Notes: generated by a model not told the origin, from the letters alone. Counted from the first letter of the stretch, positions 26,578-37,073 are shown. The stretch is DNA of 64,000 bases from Bifidobacterium myosotis (GCF_002259745.1 NZ_MWWW01000004.1:62001-126000), one strand, 5' to 3'. Translations and numbers: made by a program.

Positions 26578-26692
26578 AAGGTTCTTTCTACCTATGGCTC
26601 TTGACGTCTTGTTGACAATCGTTCTCAATGATAGACCGCACCGGCGTCATTGCCGGGCATCGAACCTCTTTTCGCAACACGAAAAAGCACAT

Positions 26693-26809
26693 CTTAGGTA
26701 CATATGTCGTTTCTTGGGCAGGCGTCAGCCGGACAAAGACACCTGAAGGTCATATTTCTTCACCCAAGCTCAGCGGGCACCTACCCAAGAAACGACACAT
26801 GTACCTAAG
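26693..26809. repeat. Long inverted repeat between map and the DUF308 gene
   Basis: Arms of 26 bp (26693-26718 / 26784-26809) match with one mismatch. The left arm begins CTTAGGTACATATGTCG. The loop is 65 bases. It lies immediately after the DUF308 stop codon (minus strand) and upstream of map. Confidence 0.75.
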
Positions 26810-26815
26810 AAACGA

Positions 26816-27970
26816 TCACCGCGCCCGCTTGCCAAACGTGAAGGCGCGAATCACGGCGGTGATGCCCATAACCACCATCGCGCAACCGCCGAACACGACC
26901 ATGAACACGGTGGAGCTCAGCGGGCTCATCAATACCACGAATCCGGCGATGATGGAGATGATCGCGTAGGCAACCGCCCAACCGGAATGCGGGATGCGCC
27001 ATGATTCGACCAGCGCCATCACACCTTCCATGATCCAACCGAAACCGACCATCAGGGTGATGAGCAGCGCCAGAGTCTGACCGGTCAGCCCATAATTGCG
27101 CACCACCACGACGCCGCCGAAAGTGAGCAGGATGCCCACCAGCACGTCCAACACGCGCCAACCGCCTGGTAGTCCCGGTTCGACCAGGGCGCTCACGATG
27201 CGCACCACACCGGATATCACGAAGTACACGCCCAGCAGCAGCGCGGCCAACGCCAGCGTTTTGGTCGGCACGAACAGCAACGCCAATCCGAGCGCGACGG
27301 CGGCGACGCCCACCACGCCGTAGATCACGCGAATCGTGGTCTTGGCCTTTTGCGGCAGCCATTCCTCGATAAGACGGAATGGATTGAAATCACCGGAATA
27401 CCATCCCGGCCCCGGCTGAGGGGAACCATTGCCGGACGCGAACGGCCCGGCGAATCCGTTGGGAGCACCGAACGGATTCTCCCCCTGACCATCCTGCGCA
27501 CCGGACTGTCCCGTCTGGCCATACGCAGGATTCTGGCCGTACTGCCAAGCGCTCTGGCCATTGGGATTGGTGGCGTATGGGCCATAGTAGGGCTGCTGGC
27601 CTTGGGACCCAGAACCGTACTGGCCGTCCTGGCCGTACGGGCCGTATTGGGCGCCGGGCATGCCGCCCTGCTGACCCTGCGGCACATATCCCGCATCCGG
27701 CTGGGCGCCCGACTGCTGCCCACCCGGCTGCTGCGGCGGGTATTGACCGCCGTGGTTGGTGTCATACGCGCCGTATTGCGGCTGGGCCGGCTGGCCCGTC
27801 GCGTTCGGCTGGCTGCTCGCGTTCGATTGGTCGCTCGCGTTCGGCTGGCCGTTCATATCCGCCTGACCGTTCGCGTTCTGCTGCCCGCCAGCCGCGTTCT
27901 GCCGTCCTTCCGCATTCTGCTGAGCCTCAAACGGATTCTGCCGGTTCATGCCGTCGTTCGGATCGCTCAT
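26816..27970 (-). CDS. DUF308 (HdeD-like) membrane protein with disordered N-terminus
   Basis: A 384-residue protein. The first 195 residues are rich in Gln, Asn, Gly, Pro and Tyr with repeats such as GQYGSGSQG and QYGPYGQDG, and should be disordered. About six membrane helices follow (about 215-375), with AALLLGVYFVISGVVRIVSAL and the DUF308 pattern of paired helices. HdeD relatives are tied to acid stress, but no function is proven here. Of two adjacent ATGs, the one at 27970 has the better spacing from AAGGAGCG. Confidence 0.8.
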   Translation of the reverse strand: MSDPNDGMNRQNPFEAQQNAEGRQNAAGGQQNANGQADMNGQPNASDQSNASSQPNATGQPAQPQYGAYDTNHGGQYPPQQPGGQQSGAQPDAGYVPQGQQGGMPGAQYGPYGQDGQYGSGSQGQQPYYGPYATNPNGQSAWQYGQNPAYGQTGQSGAQDGQGENPFGAPNGFAGPFASGNGSPQPGPGWYSGDFNPFRLIEEWLPQKAKTTIRVIYGVVGVAAVALGLALLFVPTKTLALAALLLGVYFVISGVVRIVSALVEPGLPGGWRVLDVLVGILLTFGGVVVVRNYGLTGQTLALLITLMVGFGWIMEGVMALVESWRIPHSGWAVAYAIISIIAGFVVLMSPLSSTVFMVVFGGCAMVVMGITAVIRAFTFGKRAR

Positions 27971-28138
27971 CATCGCTCCTTACCTGCATCCATCGCTTGT
28001 TTCAGCATCTATTTTAGGCATGATGCCTAATTCACACCATCGGCAGAACTAGGCACTTTGCCTATATATTCAACGGCAATCAGCCCACAGCCGATTCGCC
28101 GCCCGGCGCTTCTCCCCCACGCCGATTAGGCTGGTGGC

Positions 28139-30322
28139 ATGACCAACGCACACGAAACACTGAAGTCGGGCATCGACCCGGCATCGTTCTCCACCGTCAT
28201 CAAGCCGGTCAACGACCTGTTCCGCTATGTCAACGGACCGTGGATCGACACCTACCGCCTGCCGGACGATCGTTCCCGCTACGGCTCCTTCGACAAGCTC
28301 GCCGAGGACGCCGAAAACCAGGTGCGCGACATCCTCGAGGACGACGACTGCCCCGCCGCCAAATCGCAGGCCCTGTACCGTTCCTTCCTTAACACCGCGG
28401 CCATTGACGCGGCCGGCATCGCACCGATCAAAGCCGATCTGGACGCCATCGACCAGGCCAGCGACAAGGCGGAGTTCACCCGTACGCTCGGCCGTCTCAA
28501 CACCAACAGCGCGGATGTGTTCGACACGGCCGTCTATGGCGACCCGGGCAATCCGGACCTCAACATCCTGCATATCGAGCAGGCCGGCATCCTGCTGCCG
28601 GACGAGGCGTACTACCGCGAGGACCACTACGCGCCGGTGCGCGAGGCGTACGTGACCATGGTCGCCACGCAGCTCGTCAACGCCGGGTACGCACCGGCCG
28701 CCGAAGCCAACCCCAACCAGGGCGACGACCTGCCTCAGCAGCCGGGCGACGAGACCGACGAGCCGGCCCTCCCCACCCCGAGCGAGGAGGCTTTGGACAT
28801 GGCCCGCCGCTTCCTCGCCGTCGAGACGAGGATCGCCGCGAACCATTGGGACAACGTGGCCACCCGCGATTCGGTGAAGACCTACAACCCGACCGATTAC
28901 GCCGATCTGGCGAACTCCCTGAAGCACTTCGACCTGGATGCCTGGATCGACGAGTTCCAGCGCGCCTATGACGCGACGCCGGCCGCCAAGGCGCAGCCGC
29001 TCGATCTCCGCGCGACGTTCGCGCATGTAATCGTGCATGAGCCGAGCTTCCTGACCGGCATCGACGAGTTCTGGGCGAACGCCGACCTCGACGACCTGAA
29101 ACTGTGGGCTCGCGTGCATCTGATTGTCGGCGCCGCATCCTATCTGTCGCGCGAGTTCGACAGAACCAACTTCGACTTCTTCGGCAAGGTGCTGTCCGGC
29201 GCGAAGAAGCAGCGCGACCGGTGGAAGCGCGGTGTGAGCCTCGTCAACGGCATCTGCGGTGAGGACGTCGGCCGTGAGTACGTGCGCCGGCATTTCCCGG
29301 AGAGCTCGAAGCTCCGTATGGAGCAGCTGGTTGCGAACCTCATCGACGCCTACCGCGTCTCGATCTCGAACTCCGACTGGCTGGGCGAAAGCACCAAGGC
29401 CAAGGCGCTGGAGAAGCTGTCCAAGTTCACGCCGAAGATCGGATACACGAACCATTGGCGCGACTACACGGCGCTGGACGTGCACGCCGAATCGGTACTC
29501 GCCGAAAACATGAAGGCCGCGGCCCTGTACGAGCTCGGCTATCAGTGGGAGAAGGTCGGCAAGCCGGTTGACAGGGACGAGTGGCTGATGAACCCGCAGA
29601 CGGTGAACGCCTATTACGAGCCGACGATGAACGTGATCGTCTTCCCCGCCGCGATTCTGCAGCCCCCGTTCTTCGATCCGGACGCCGACGACGCGGCCAA
29701 CTATGGCGGTATCGGCGCTGTGATCGGCCACGAGATCGGCCACGGTTTCGACGATCAGGGCTCCCAGTACGACGGCGACGGCAAGCTCAACAATTGGTGG
29801 ACCGACGAGGATCGCAAGCACTTCGAGGCCCGCACCAAGGCGCTCATCGAGCAGTACAACGGCTTCGTGCCGCTGCAGCTTGCCGAAAAGTACGCCGATG
29901 AGCCCGACAAGGCGCCGCATGTCAACGGCGCGTTGACCATCGGCGAAAACATCGGCGATCTGGGCGGCGTGAACATCGCGCTTAAGGCGTATGCGTTCGC
30001 GCTCGGCAAGCAGTCCGGCAAGACCGACGCCGAGGTCGAAGCGGACGGCTCTCCGGCCGCCATCAAGGCGTTGCTCGACACCGCCTCCGACATGGACGGG
30101 TTCACCGGTCTGCAGCGCTTCTTCCTGAGCTACGCTTCGATCTGGCGCACCAAGAACCGTGACGAGCTGGCCGAGCAGTACCTGCAGATCGACCCACACT
30201 CCCCCGCCGAATTCCGCACGAACGGCATCGCCAGCAACGTGGATCTCTTCTACGACGCCTTCGGCGTGACCAAGGATGACGCTATGTGGCTCGACCCTGC
30301 CGACCGCGTGCGCATCTGGTAG
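28139..30322 (+). CDS. M13 family zinc metallopeptidase (PepO-like)
   Basis: A 727-residue neprilysin-type endopeptidase for oligopeptides. The zinc motif VIGHEIGHGFDDQG stands near residue 530, the third ligand glutamate is in GENIGDLGG about 60 residues on, and NAYYEPTMNVIVFPAAILQPP precedes them. There is no signal peptide, so it acts in the cytosol like lactococcal PepO. TAGGCT (28127-28132) ends six bases before the ATG, suggesting a leaderless mRNA. Confidence 0.93.
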   Translation: MTNAHETLKSGIDPASFSTVIKPVNDLFRYVNGPWIDTYRLPDDRSRYGSFDKLAEDAENQVRDILEDDDCPAAKSQALYRSFLNTAAIDAAGIAPIKADLDAIDQASDKAEFTRTLGRLNTNSADVFDTAVYGDPGNPDLNILHIEQAGILLPDEAYYREDHYAPVREAYVTMVATQLVNAGYAPAAEANPNQGDDLPQQPGDETDEPALPTPSEEALDMARRFLAVETRIAANHWDNVATRDSVKTYNPTDYADLANSLKHFDLDAWIDEFQRAYDATPAAKAQPLDLRATFAHVIVHEPSFLTGIDEFWANADLDDLKLWARVHLIVGAASYLSREFDRTNFDFFGKVLSGAKKQRDRWKRGVSLVNGICGEDVGREYVRRHFPESSKLRMEQLVANLIDAYRVSISNSDWLGESTKAKALEKLSKFTPKIGYTNHWRDYTALDVHAESVLAENMKAAALYELGYQWEKVGKPVDRDEWLMNPQTVNAYYEPTMNVIVFPAAILQPPFFDPDADDAANYGGIGAVIGHEIGHGFDDQGSQYDGDGKLNNWWTDEDRKHFEARTKALIEQYNGFVPLQLAEKYADEPDKAPHVNGALTIGENIGDLGGVNIALKAYAFALGKQSGKTDAEVEADGSPAAIKALLDTASDMDGFTGLQRFFLSYASIWRTKNRDELAEQYLQIDPHSPAEFRTNGIASNVDLFYDAFGVTKDDAMWLDPADRVRIW

Positions 30323-30418
30323 TTCCGTAAGGTCTAGAGCGGATTCCGGAGGTCTCCGCGCAACAGCTGGTAGTGTCCGTCGCGTGTAGGCCAGCCAGCC
30401 AATGACGGCTGACCTACA

Positions 30419-30476
30419 CATATGGTGAGGGGTGGTGGTTCCCACTGAAACGGGAACCACCACCCCTCACCATATG
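30419..30476. terminator. Perfect 25-bp hairpin between pepO-like gene and higA
   Basis: Arms 30419-30443 and 30452-30476 are exact reverse complements around the loop ACTGAAAC. The hairpin lies between convergent genes. A weaker hairpin (30386-30418, TGTAGGCCAGCC / GGCTGACCTACA) is directly to its left. Confidence 0.75.
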
Positions 30477-30557
30477 ACTCGGAATGCCAATCACCTCGGA
30501 ACCTCAGGTATACCGAGCCATCAAAACGCCCACCGAATCCGGCAGCCGATCCGTCAA

Positions 30558-30902
30558 TCAGTCATCCTCAAGCGGCGGACGATCATCGGGAACCAGAGGC
30601 TGGATGTCGTCGAGCACGGACGAATCGAAGGTGAAGATCTCATAGTCGCGCTGCAGATTCATCCAGAACTCGGGAGTAGTACCGAACGCCTTCCCCAGCC
30701 GGTGGGCCATGGCCACGCTGATGGCGCGTTTGCCCTTGATGATCTCCCCTATCGCGGTTTCCGAGACCCCGATAGCCTTGGCCAGCCGATAATTGCTGAT
30801 GCCAAGCGGCTCCATGAGCTCCTCTTTGAGGATTTCGCCGGGCGTGCTCAGATACGGATTAGGCTTGACCGCCCTATCGATGGTAGTCGTCGAAGTAGAC
30901 AT
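30558..30902 (-). CDS. higA: HigA-type antitoxin (XRE family)
   Basis: A 114-residue helix-turn-helix protein. PGEILKEELMEPLGISNYRLAKAIGV, then ETAIGEIIKGKRAISVAMAHRLGKAFGTTPEFWMNLQ, is the classical HigA/VapI pattern. It neutralises the toxin and represses the operon. The acidic tail ends PPLEDD. The start at 30902 (second of two ATGs) is six bases from AGGAGG, inside higB; the genes overlap by about 29 bp, which implies coupled translation. Confidence 0.9.
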   Translation of the reverse strand: MSTSTTTIDRAVKPNPYLSTPGEILKEELMEPLGISNYRLAKAIGVSETAIGEIIKGKRAISVAMAHRLGKAFGTTPEFWMNLQRDYEIFTFDSSVLDDIQPLVPDDRPPLEDD

Positions 30903-31155
30903 CATATGCCTCCTTTTCCTTATCGTCCCATCGGAAGATGAGCCGATACTGTCGATTCACCCGGATGCTCCAATACCCCTTCAAATCCCCGGTCAACGCT
31001 TCAAGCCGATTGCCCGGCAGCTTTTGGAGATCCCATAACGACTGGGCCGCCTTCAGCCACTGAAGTTTTATCGACAGCTGCTTCTCGCAACCCGTCGGAT
31101 ATCCCCTTGGATAGGGGCCGCCAAACAGGAAGTCGAGCAACCGTTTATCACGCAT
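30874..31155 (-). CDS. higB: HigB/RelE-family toxin
   Basis: A 93-residue RelE/ParE-fold toxin, which in the family cuts mRNA on the ribosome. Seen are KLQWLKAAQSLWDLQKLPGN, then LTGDLKGYWSIRVNRQYRLIFRW, with the conserved Arg and Tyr near the end. I place the start at 31155. The in-frame ATG at 31170 abuts the -10 hexamer, so it would precede the transcription start. The toxin-first order is the HigBA arrangement. Confidence 0.9.
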   Translation of the reverse strand: MRDKRLLDFLFGGPYPRGYPTGCEKQLSIKLQWLKAAQSLWDLQKLPGNRLEALTGDLKGYWSIRVNRQYRLIFRWDDKEKEAYDVYFDDYHR

Positions 31156-31170
31156 GCGAATGTACACCAT

Positions 31171-31205
31171 ATACTACCGCCTCGCGTTAGTAACGTCAAA
31201 CGTTA
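31171..31205 (-). promoter_or_regulatory. higBA promoter and operator
   Basis: On the minus strand TTGACG (31194-31199) and TAGTAT (31171-31176) are 17 bp apart. The palindrome TAACGT-CAA-ACGTTA (31191-31205) covers the -35 hexamer. This fits repression by HigA. Confidence 0.75.
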
Positions 31206-31219
31206 GTATGCGATGCCGT

Positions 31220-31918
31220 TTAGAACGCTCCCTCCCCTTCATCAGGCGCATCGGCGAAACCGTCGGTATAGGGCTCAGACGAGTCCGCGCCAGGCTCTCC
31301 GACATCCCCATATGTCTCGGCGGAATCGGCGCCCGGCGCGAAGCCGTTCGGCGCAACGCCGTTCTGAGCGGTCGGAGCCGGGGCCGTATACTGCGATTCG
31401 CGCTGCTCGTCGACGCCGAGGGTGACCGGTTGCACGCCGCCACTGCCGCTACTGCCGCCATTACCGAGATCGCCGGCACTGCCGGTATTCGTGATGCCAC
31501 GGGATTCGCCGGCGTCATCCGCATTGGCCTGCCCGTTTGCCCCGCCGATATTGCGCGAGAGCTTGTCCAACGACGTGGTGCCGAAGGTCAGGTCGTGACC
31601 GATGTTTGTGGCTTCGATGACGGTACGACTGCGTGATTCGCCCGCCGGCGTGGTCCATTGCTCGGTATTGAGCACGCCCACCACGATGATGCGGTCTCCT
31701 CGGCGCAACGATTGCTTGGCGTTGAGCGCCATTGCGCGGAACGCCTTGACCGTCAGCCACGCGGTCGCGTAGTCCTCCCACTGACGGGTGTTCTGGTTGA
31801 ATCGACTTCGTGTGCTGCCCATGCGGAAGGTGAGCACGGGGAAAGCGTCGGTTCCGGCTTTGACGAGCTCGCCCGCCACAAATCCGGTGACTGTAACTGC
31901 TGCCTGCTGATGTGCCAT
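31220..31918 (-). CDS. ssb: Single-stranded DNA-binding protein
   Basis: A 232-residue protein. The OB fold (1-115) shows VTVTGFVAGELV, RSRFNQNTRQWEDYATAWLTV and GDRIIVVGVLNTEQW. A long glycine/asparagine/serine-rich linker follows and the last residues DEGEGAF stand for the acidic tip that recruits repair and replication proteins. AGAAAGGACC precedes the start at 31918. The fold is more divergent than that of typical SsbA, so this may be a second SSB paralogue. It is a single-gene unit behind the higBA promoter region. Confidence 0.9.
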   Translation of the reverse strand: MAHQQAAVTVTGFVAGELVKAGTDAFPVLTFRMGSTRSRFNQNTRQWEDYATAWLTVKAFRAMALNAKQSLRRGDRIIVVGVLNTEQWTTPAGESRSRTVIEATNIGHDLTFGTTSLDKLSRNIGGANGQANADDAGESRGITNTGSAGDLGNGGSSGSGGVQPVTLGVDEQRESQYTAPAPTAQNGVAPNGFAPGADSAETYGDVGEPGADSSEPYTDGFADAPDEGEGAF

Positions 31919-32333
31919 GATCGGTCCTTTCTGATGCATCCATGAATGGACCGCCGGAGCCATCTGCGCGTCATTGCGGGCAGATTGGCCGGCGGTACCT
32001 CCACTGTGAGGGACCGGAATCGGTCAGGACAAGCCCGACCGGCAAATGTGGATACCGTGACGCAGTGGGCTTCACCGCGCCTGTGGATATCTTTCGGTTA
32101 TCCACCATTAGGCAAACGACCTTTACAAAAGAAGGAACGCACAACGCAAGGGGAGCCAAATAATAATCGACGAATCGCTGACAAGGACCGCTGGAAGCAC
32201 CCCGTCAGCGAAAAGGAACGCCATCGCGCGTTACCGCAGTGCGGCACGGCGCGATGGCGTTTTCATGATCTATGACGATACGGTCGATGCCCCATCGGAG
32301 GAGACCGGGCATCGAGGGCATCACCCTATGGCG
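31919..32333. other. Intergenic region between ssb and proS
   Basis: About 415 bases without a credible gene. It holds the ssb promoter and the hairpin at 32218-32260. Confidence 0.45.
32218..32260. terminator. Terminator hairpin downstream of proS
   Basis: Perfect 12-bp arms ACGCCATCGCGC (32218-32229) / GCGCGATGGCGT (32249-32260) with T-rich flanks on both strands. It lies 74 bp beyond the proS stop codon. Confidence 0.65.
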
Positions 32334-34136
32334 TCACAGACGCTCGAGCAGGGTCTCCACGGCCTGATCGGCGGGCACGGCAACCTTGTTCTCTCCGTTG
32401 CGATCGCGGATCTCGATGGTGCCGTCGTTGACGAAGTCACGGCCCACCACGGCGATGACCGGCACGCCGATAAGCTCGGCGTCCTTGAACTTCACACCCG
32501 GCGACACCTTCTTGCGGTCGTCGTAGATGACCTCGACGCCCTTGGCCTCAAGATCGGCGACCAGCTTCTCGGCGCCCTCGAACGCGGCTTCGTCCTTGCC
32601 AGTTGCCACCACATGCACCTGGGCCGGCGCGATCACGGACGGCCAAGCCAGGCCGGCCTCGTCATGATGCGTTTCGGCGATGCATGCGAGCACACGGGAG
32701 ACGCCGATGCCGTAGCAGCCCATCCACACCGGCACGGCCTTGCCGTTCTGGTCGAGCACCTTGAGGTCCAGCGCGTTGGAGTACTTGAGACCGAGCTGGA
32801 ACACCTGGCCGATCTCGACGCCACGCTCGAAGCTCAACGGGCCGGAGCCGTCCGGGCTCATGTCGCCGTGGCGGACCTCCACGGCCTCCACCACGCCATC
32901 GGCCTCGAAGTCACGGCCGTAGACCGCGTGGAAGCGGTGCTTGCCGGTCTCGTCGCCACCGATGATCCAATCGGACCCCTTGACGACGTGCGCGTCCACG
33001 AAGAAACGCACCGGTTCGGCGACGCTGGCGGCCTCGCCCTGCTTGCCGAATGCCATCGGGCCCATGTATCCAGCCACCATCTCAGGATGGGCTTTCAGGT
33101 CTTCCTCAGTGGATTCCTCAATCTCGGACGGCGCGAACTGGGCTTCGAGACGCTTCATATCCACCTGACGATCGCCCGGCACCGCCACGGCGATGACCTC
33201 ACGCCACGGCTTGTCGTGGTCCTCATCCTCGGCGTGCATCACCGTGATGGCGACGGTCTTCAACGTGTCGGCGGCGGTCCACTCGCGACCGTCCTCACGC
33301 GGGTAGAGACGGTTGGCGGTATCGACCAACGCCTCGATGGTCTTGGAATCCGGGGTCTCACGCGTCTCCATCGCCGGGGTGCCGGAAGCGTCGATCTCCG
33401 GCAGCTCGGGCGTGTGCAGCGCCTCGACGTTCCATGCCTTGCCGGAGGGTGCCAGAGCGAAGGTGTCCTCACCGATGGCCATCGGGGCGAGGAACTCCTC
33501 GGAAGCGGAGCCACCCATCGGGCCGGACATGGCGAACACGGGCACGTACTTCAGGTCGAGACGCTGGAAGATGCGCTCGTAGGCGCCGCGCTCGTCGTAG
33601 TAGGCCTTGCGCATGCCCTCTTCGTCGATGGTGAAGGAGTAGGCGTCCTTCATGATGAATTCGCGGCCGCGAATCAGACCGGCGCGCGGGCGGAACTCAT
33701 CGCGGTACTTGGTCTGGATCTGGTAGAGCGTAACCGGCAGATCCTTGTAGGACGAGTACATGTCCTTGACGAGCAGGGTGAACATCTCCTCGTGCGTCGG
33801 GGCCAGCAGGTAGTCGGCCTGATGACGGTCCTTGAGACGGAAGATGTTGTCGCCGTATTCCTCCCAGCGGTGGGTGGCCTCGTAGGGCTCGCGCGGCAGC
33901 AGGGCCGGGAAGTGCACTTCCTGGGCGCCGATGCCGTTAATCTCCTCACGGATGATGGCTTCGATCTTGTTGAGCACGCGCAGGCCGAGCGGCAGCCAGG
34001 TCCAGATGCCGGGGGCCGCCTTGCGGATGTATCCGGCGCGCTGCAGGAGCTTCGCGGAATCGACGTCCGCGTCGGCGGGGTCCTCGCGCAACGTGCGCAG
34101 GAACAGGGTTGACATACGAAGGGTATTGGAAGTCAT
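32334..34136 (-). CDS. proS: Prolyl-tRNA synthetase
   Basis: A 600-residue class II synthetase of the bacterial type with the editing insertion between motifs 2 and 3. Motif 1 region [44 protein letters not shown] (motif 2) and [13 protein letters not shown] (motif 3) are clear, and the C-terminal anticodon domain follows. The start at 34136 is preceded at seven bases by TATCTT (34144-34149), so the message is likely leaderless. Other ATGs exist at 34166 and 34115. Confidence 0.96.
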   Translation of the reverse strand: MTSNTLRMSTLFLRTLREDPADADVDSAKLLQRAGYIRKAAPGIWTWLPLGLRVLNKIEAIIREEINGIGAQEVHFPALLPREPYEATHRWEEYGDNIFRLKDRHQADYLLAPTHEEMFTLLVKDMYSSYKDLPVTLYQIQTKYRDEFRPRAGLIRGREFIMKDAYSFTIDEEGMRKAYYDERGAYERIFQRLDLKYVPVFAMSGPMGGSASEEFLAPMAIGEDTFALAPSGKAWNVEALHTPELPEIDASGTPAMETRETPDSKTIEALVDTANRLYPREDGREWTAADTLKTVAITVMHAEDEDHDKPWREVIAVAVPGDRQVDMKRLEAQFAPSEIEESTEEDLKAHPEMVAGYMGPMAFGKQGEAASVAEPVRFFVDAHVVKGSDWIIGGDETGKHRFHAVYGRDFEADGVVEAVEVRHGDMSPDGSGPLSFERGVEIGQVFQLGLKYSNALDLKVLDQNGKAVPVWMGCYGIGVSRVLACIAETHHDEAGLAWPSVIAPAQVHVVATGKDEAAFEGAEKLVADLEAKGVEVIYDDRKKVSPGVKFKDAELIGVPVIAVVGRDFVNDGTIEIRDRNGENKVAVPADQAVETLLERL

Positions 34137-34418
34137 GTGTTCCAAGATATTCGCGTGAACAGACAAGCTTCACGCCCGTCCGCCAATTCGTCCGGGGCTT
34201 CGCACGTCACCATCCATGTCGCGGCGGCGCATGCGATTGGCGTATGAAACCGGCGCGGCACCGATGGCCTACGACCGAGTAGCTGAACGAGTAACTGACA
34301 AACGGCACCAGGCTGACGACACCGGGCGAAGCCGGACAAAGCCACACAACGCCAGTGTTGGCGTTCGCGTCCCGCCGTGAGACAATGGGCGGTGAAGGGG
34401 ATTTTGCAAGGGGGCACC

Positions 34419-37073
34419 ATGACGCAGCCAACCAGTCCGTCCAATACGTCCAGCACGTCCAGTCCGTCCGCCCGACAACCGGAATCTCCCGGTGCCCGGC
34501 AGAACGTCCCGCACCAAACCCCGCCGCAGTCCGACCTGCACGAACCTCACGAACCGGTACCGGAGGGGACAACGGCACGGCAGCCGGCGACGACGCCGGC
34601 GACAGTCCCGCACGATGCCACGCATGCCACGCCACCTGCAACGCCGCAGGAATCCCCATTCCAACCGTCACGGCGATTCGTCGCCCAGCAACAACACACC
34701 GTCGATACCGATGATTACCCGTATTACCGCCCTCCGGCAGAACCGCCGGAATCGATGAGGGGACCGTCGGCCACGCCGGCGCAGCGTCCGGGACCGCAGC
34801 AGGGACCGCCGCCGCAGGAGCCGTACTACGGTGCCGCGCCGCAGTACGCCCCCACACCGATACACCCAATGTCATATACGGCGTCATATCCGACGCCATA
34901 CGGGCAGCCGATACCGACGGCACCCGCAACGGAACCCATTCCGGTCACGCCCCCGGTATGGCTGGAGCACGCCGCGCCACCGGCATCGCCGCCAATGGCA
35001 CAGCCGCCATTCCAACCATGGCCGCAACCGCAACCGTACGCTCAATCGCAACCGAACCCGCAGCCGCCCCACATGGTTCAGCCCATGCCACAATCTACGG
35101 CACCGCACGCGGTTCGCCCCGACGATGCAACACAGCCGGCAAAGCCGCGATATTCCAGCGTGCAGATTCTGCTGCTGATTCTCGGCGTCTCCCTGGTGAC
35201 CATTGCCGTGCTCGCGTTCGCTTCGGTGGCGTACGACATGTTGGGTGACATCGGCCGCGCCCTCTGCATCGGCGTGGTGGGACTCGTCGCACTGGCCGCC
35301 GGTGCCCTATTGGCGCGATGGCTACGCGTCACCGCCGAGGGACTGACATGGGCGGGTCTCGCGGCGCTCACCATCGATGCCATACTCATCGGGCGTATGC
35401 CAATCGTCATGATTCGTGTGCCGTCCGGCTTCGCCAGTGGCATCATCGTGCTGCTGCTCACATTCGTCGCACTCACGTTGCGCCGAATCCCAATACCGGA
35501 ACGCTCGGTGGTCACAGCGGAGGCATCAGGATACGGAACGCCAGCCGCACCACCGAACGGCGGCCCATCGGCCTTTTCGCCATCACACACCCCGGCAACC
35601 GTGCCCGACCATCCCGGAGCACCGAACCAGAGCGCACCTGCCACCACCCCGGCCAAGTCGCATGGCATACCGTTGCGCGCCTATTCGCTGTACGCCACGT
35701 TCTCGCTGCCATGCGCAATGGTTTTACTGATGACCGACCTGCCGCTCTGGGATAGCGGCGTACGGAATACCCTTGCAGCGGCTGCGGCCGCCTTGGTGGC
35801 CTCGATTGCGGCGGCGGTCATCCATACGGATCGTCGCTCCCGCACCTCGGATTTCGAATGGCTGGCTTCGCTGATCACCGCAATGCTGCTGCTCACGCCC
35901 CTGTCCTTCAGCATGTTCGGCACCGCATCGGACGGCGAGCCATTCGCCGTCGCCACCGCGATCTGCGGCATCATTCCCGCAATCTGGGCGCTGGTACTCA
36001 TCGCGGCGCATCGGAGGGTCTCGTGGGGCAATGGCCGTCCCTTCACCGCACTGCTGCGAGTGCCGCCGACGGTGGGATTCTTCTGGACCTGCACCGCGAT
36101 TTCGGTTCCGCTGCATCGTGCCCTTGATCCGACGTTGTCCGGCGACGCCGTGGCACGTATGGCCGCCTACCTGCCCTCCGTGGCGGTGGGAGCCGTCGCC
36201 ATATCGTTGGGTTGTCTGTTGCCGCGATCCGGACGTTGTACCGCAATCAGCCCGGCGGAGCGCACGGCCGCAAGCGGCGTCGGATCGTTCATCCTCGCGG
36301 TGATATCGGTCAGCGAATTCAGCCGTGACGATCTCCCCTCACTGGTCACCGCAATGGCCGCGTTCATCGTCATGCTCACGGTCTGCGTCATCGCCGAACT
36401 GCGTGCGGCTAATCCGCTGCCGGTGCAGCCCTCGCCATCCGAGCCGACCGTGCAGCCCGCACCAACCGCACAGCCTATACCAACCGCACAGCCCATGCCG
36501 GCCATGTCAACGGTGCCGCAGCAGCCGGAACACCGGACGCGCGGACTCGACCGGCCGGTCGTACTGGCCACATGGATCACCGGGTCGGTGGCCGTCATAC
36601 TGGTGCTGTGGTCTTGGGCTGTTTCGCGACCGTATGCCCCAGCCGATCTCATTGCTATGCTAATCGGGGCCGCGACCCTGATCGTCGGCGTGCATCGGCT
36701 GGCGGTCAATCCGCGGTTGCGCAGTTGGCCTGCGTTATGGCTGCCGTTGACGCTGCTGATGGCACCACCGCTGCTCATGAGCTGGTACGAGTCACCGTCC
36801 TTCCCCCGTATGCTCGCCCTGTTCGCCATCGCGCTGTGCACCGTGCTGATCGGCGCATTGCGCGGGCTGCAGGCACCACTGCTCTACGGCACGGTGGTGT
36901 TGGTGGCGCATGTGCTGACCGTGATATGGCCGTGGCTTGCCGAGTTCTCGCGCCAATACTGGTGGGTGTGGCTGCTGATCGGTGGCGTGCTGCTTATCGT
37001 GGTGGCCGCGAGATATGAGGCGAGCCTCAAATCACTGCGCACCTTCGGCGTCCGCATCAGCGAGCTGCGTTAG
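34419..37073 (+). CDS. Large multi-pass membrane protein, SCO7613-like
   Basis: An 884-residue protein. Residues 1-245 are rich in Pro, Gln, Thr and Ser (disordered). About sixteen or more hydrophobic helices follow, beginning VQILLLILGVSLVTIAVLAF and ALCIGVVGLVALAAGALLARWL, with proline/glutamine-rich loops between helix groups. The first helices resemble actinobacterial membrane proteins of the SCO7613 type. No transport or catalytic motif is seen, so the function is unknown. AAGGGGG precedes the ATG. It is divergent from proS and stands alone. Confidence 0.75.
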   Translation: MTQPTSPSNTSSTSSPSARQPESPGARQNVPHQTPPQSDLHEPHEPVPEGTTARQPATTPATVPHDATHATPPATPQESPFQPSRRFVAQQQHTVDTDDYPYYRPPAEPPESMRGPSATPAQRPGPQQGPPPQEPYYGAAPQYAPTPIHPMSYTASYPTPYGQPIPTAPATEPIPVTPPVWLEHAAPPASPPMAQPPFQPWPQPQPYAQSQPNPQPPHMVQPMPQSTAPHAVRPDDATQPAKPRYSSVQILLLILGVSLVTIAVLAFASVAYDMLGDIGRALCIGVVGLVALAAGALLARWLRVTAEGLTWAGLAALTIDAILIGRMPIVMIRVPSGFASGIIVLLLTFVALTLRRIPIPERSVVTAEASGYGTPAAPPNGGPSAFSPSHTPATVPDHPGAPNQSAPATTPAKSHGIPLRAYSLYATFSLPCAMVLLMTDLPLWDSGVRNTLAAAAAALVASIAAAVIHTDRRSRTSDFEWLASLITAMLLLTPLSFSMFGTASDGEPFAVATAICGIIPAIWALVLIAAHRRVSWGNGRPFTALLRVPPTVGFFWTCTAISVPLHRALDPTLSGDAVARMAAYLPSVAVGAVAISLGCLLPRSGRCTAISPAERTAASGVGSFILAVISVSEFSRDDLPSLVTAMAAFIVMLTVCVIAELRAANPLPVQPSPSEPTVQPAPTAQPIPTAQPMPAMSTVPQQPEHRTRGLDRPVVLATWITGSVAVILVLWSWAVSRPYAPADLIAMLIGAATLIVGVHRLAVNPRLRSWPALWLPLTLLMAPPLLMSWYESPSFPRMLALFAIALCTVLIGALRGLQAPLLYGTVVLVAHVLTVIWPWLAEFSRQYWWVWLLIGGVLLIVVAARYEASLKSLRTFGVRISELR

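Noticed and set aside
28070..30463. 797-codon minus-strand frame opposite the M13 peptidase gene
   Set aside because: Antisense of a gene with an intact HExxH site; no start signal.
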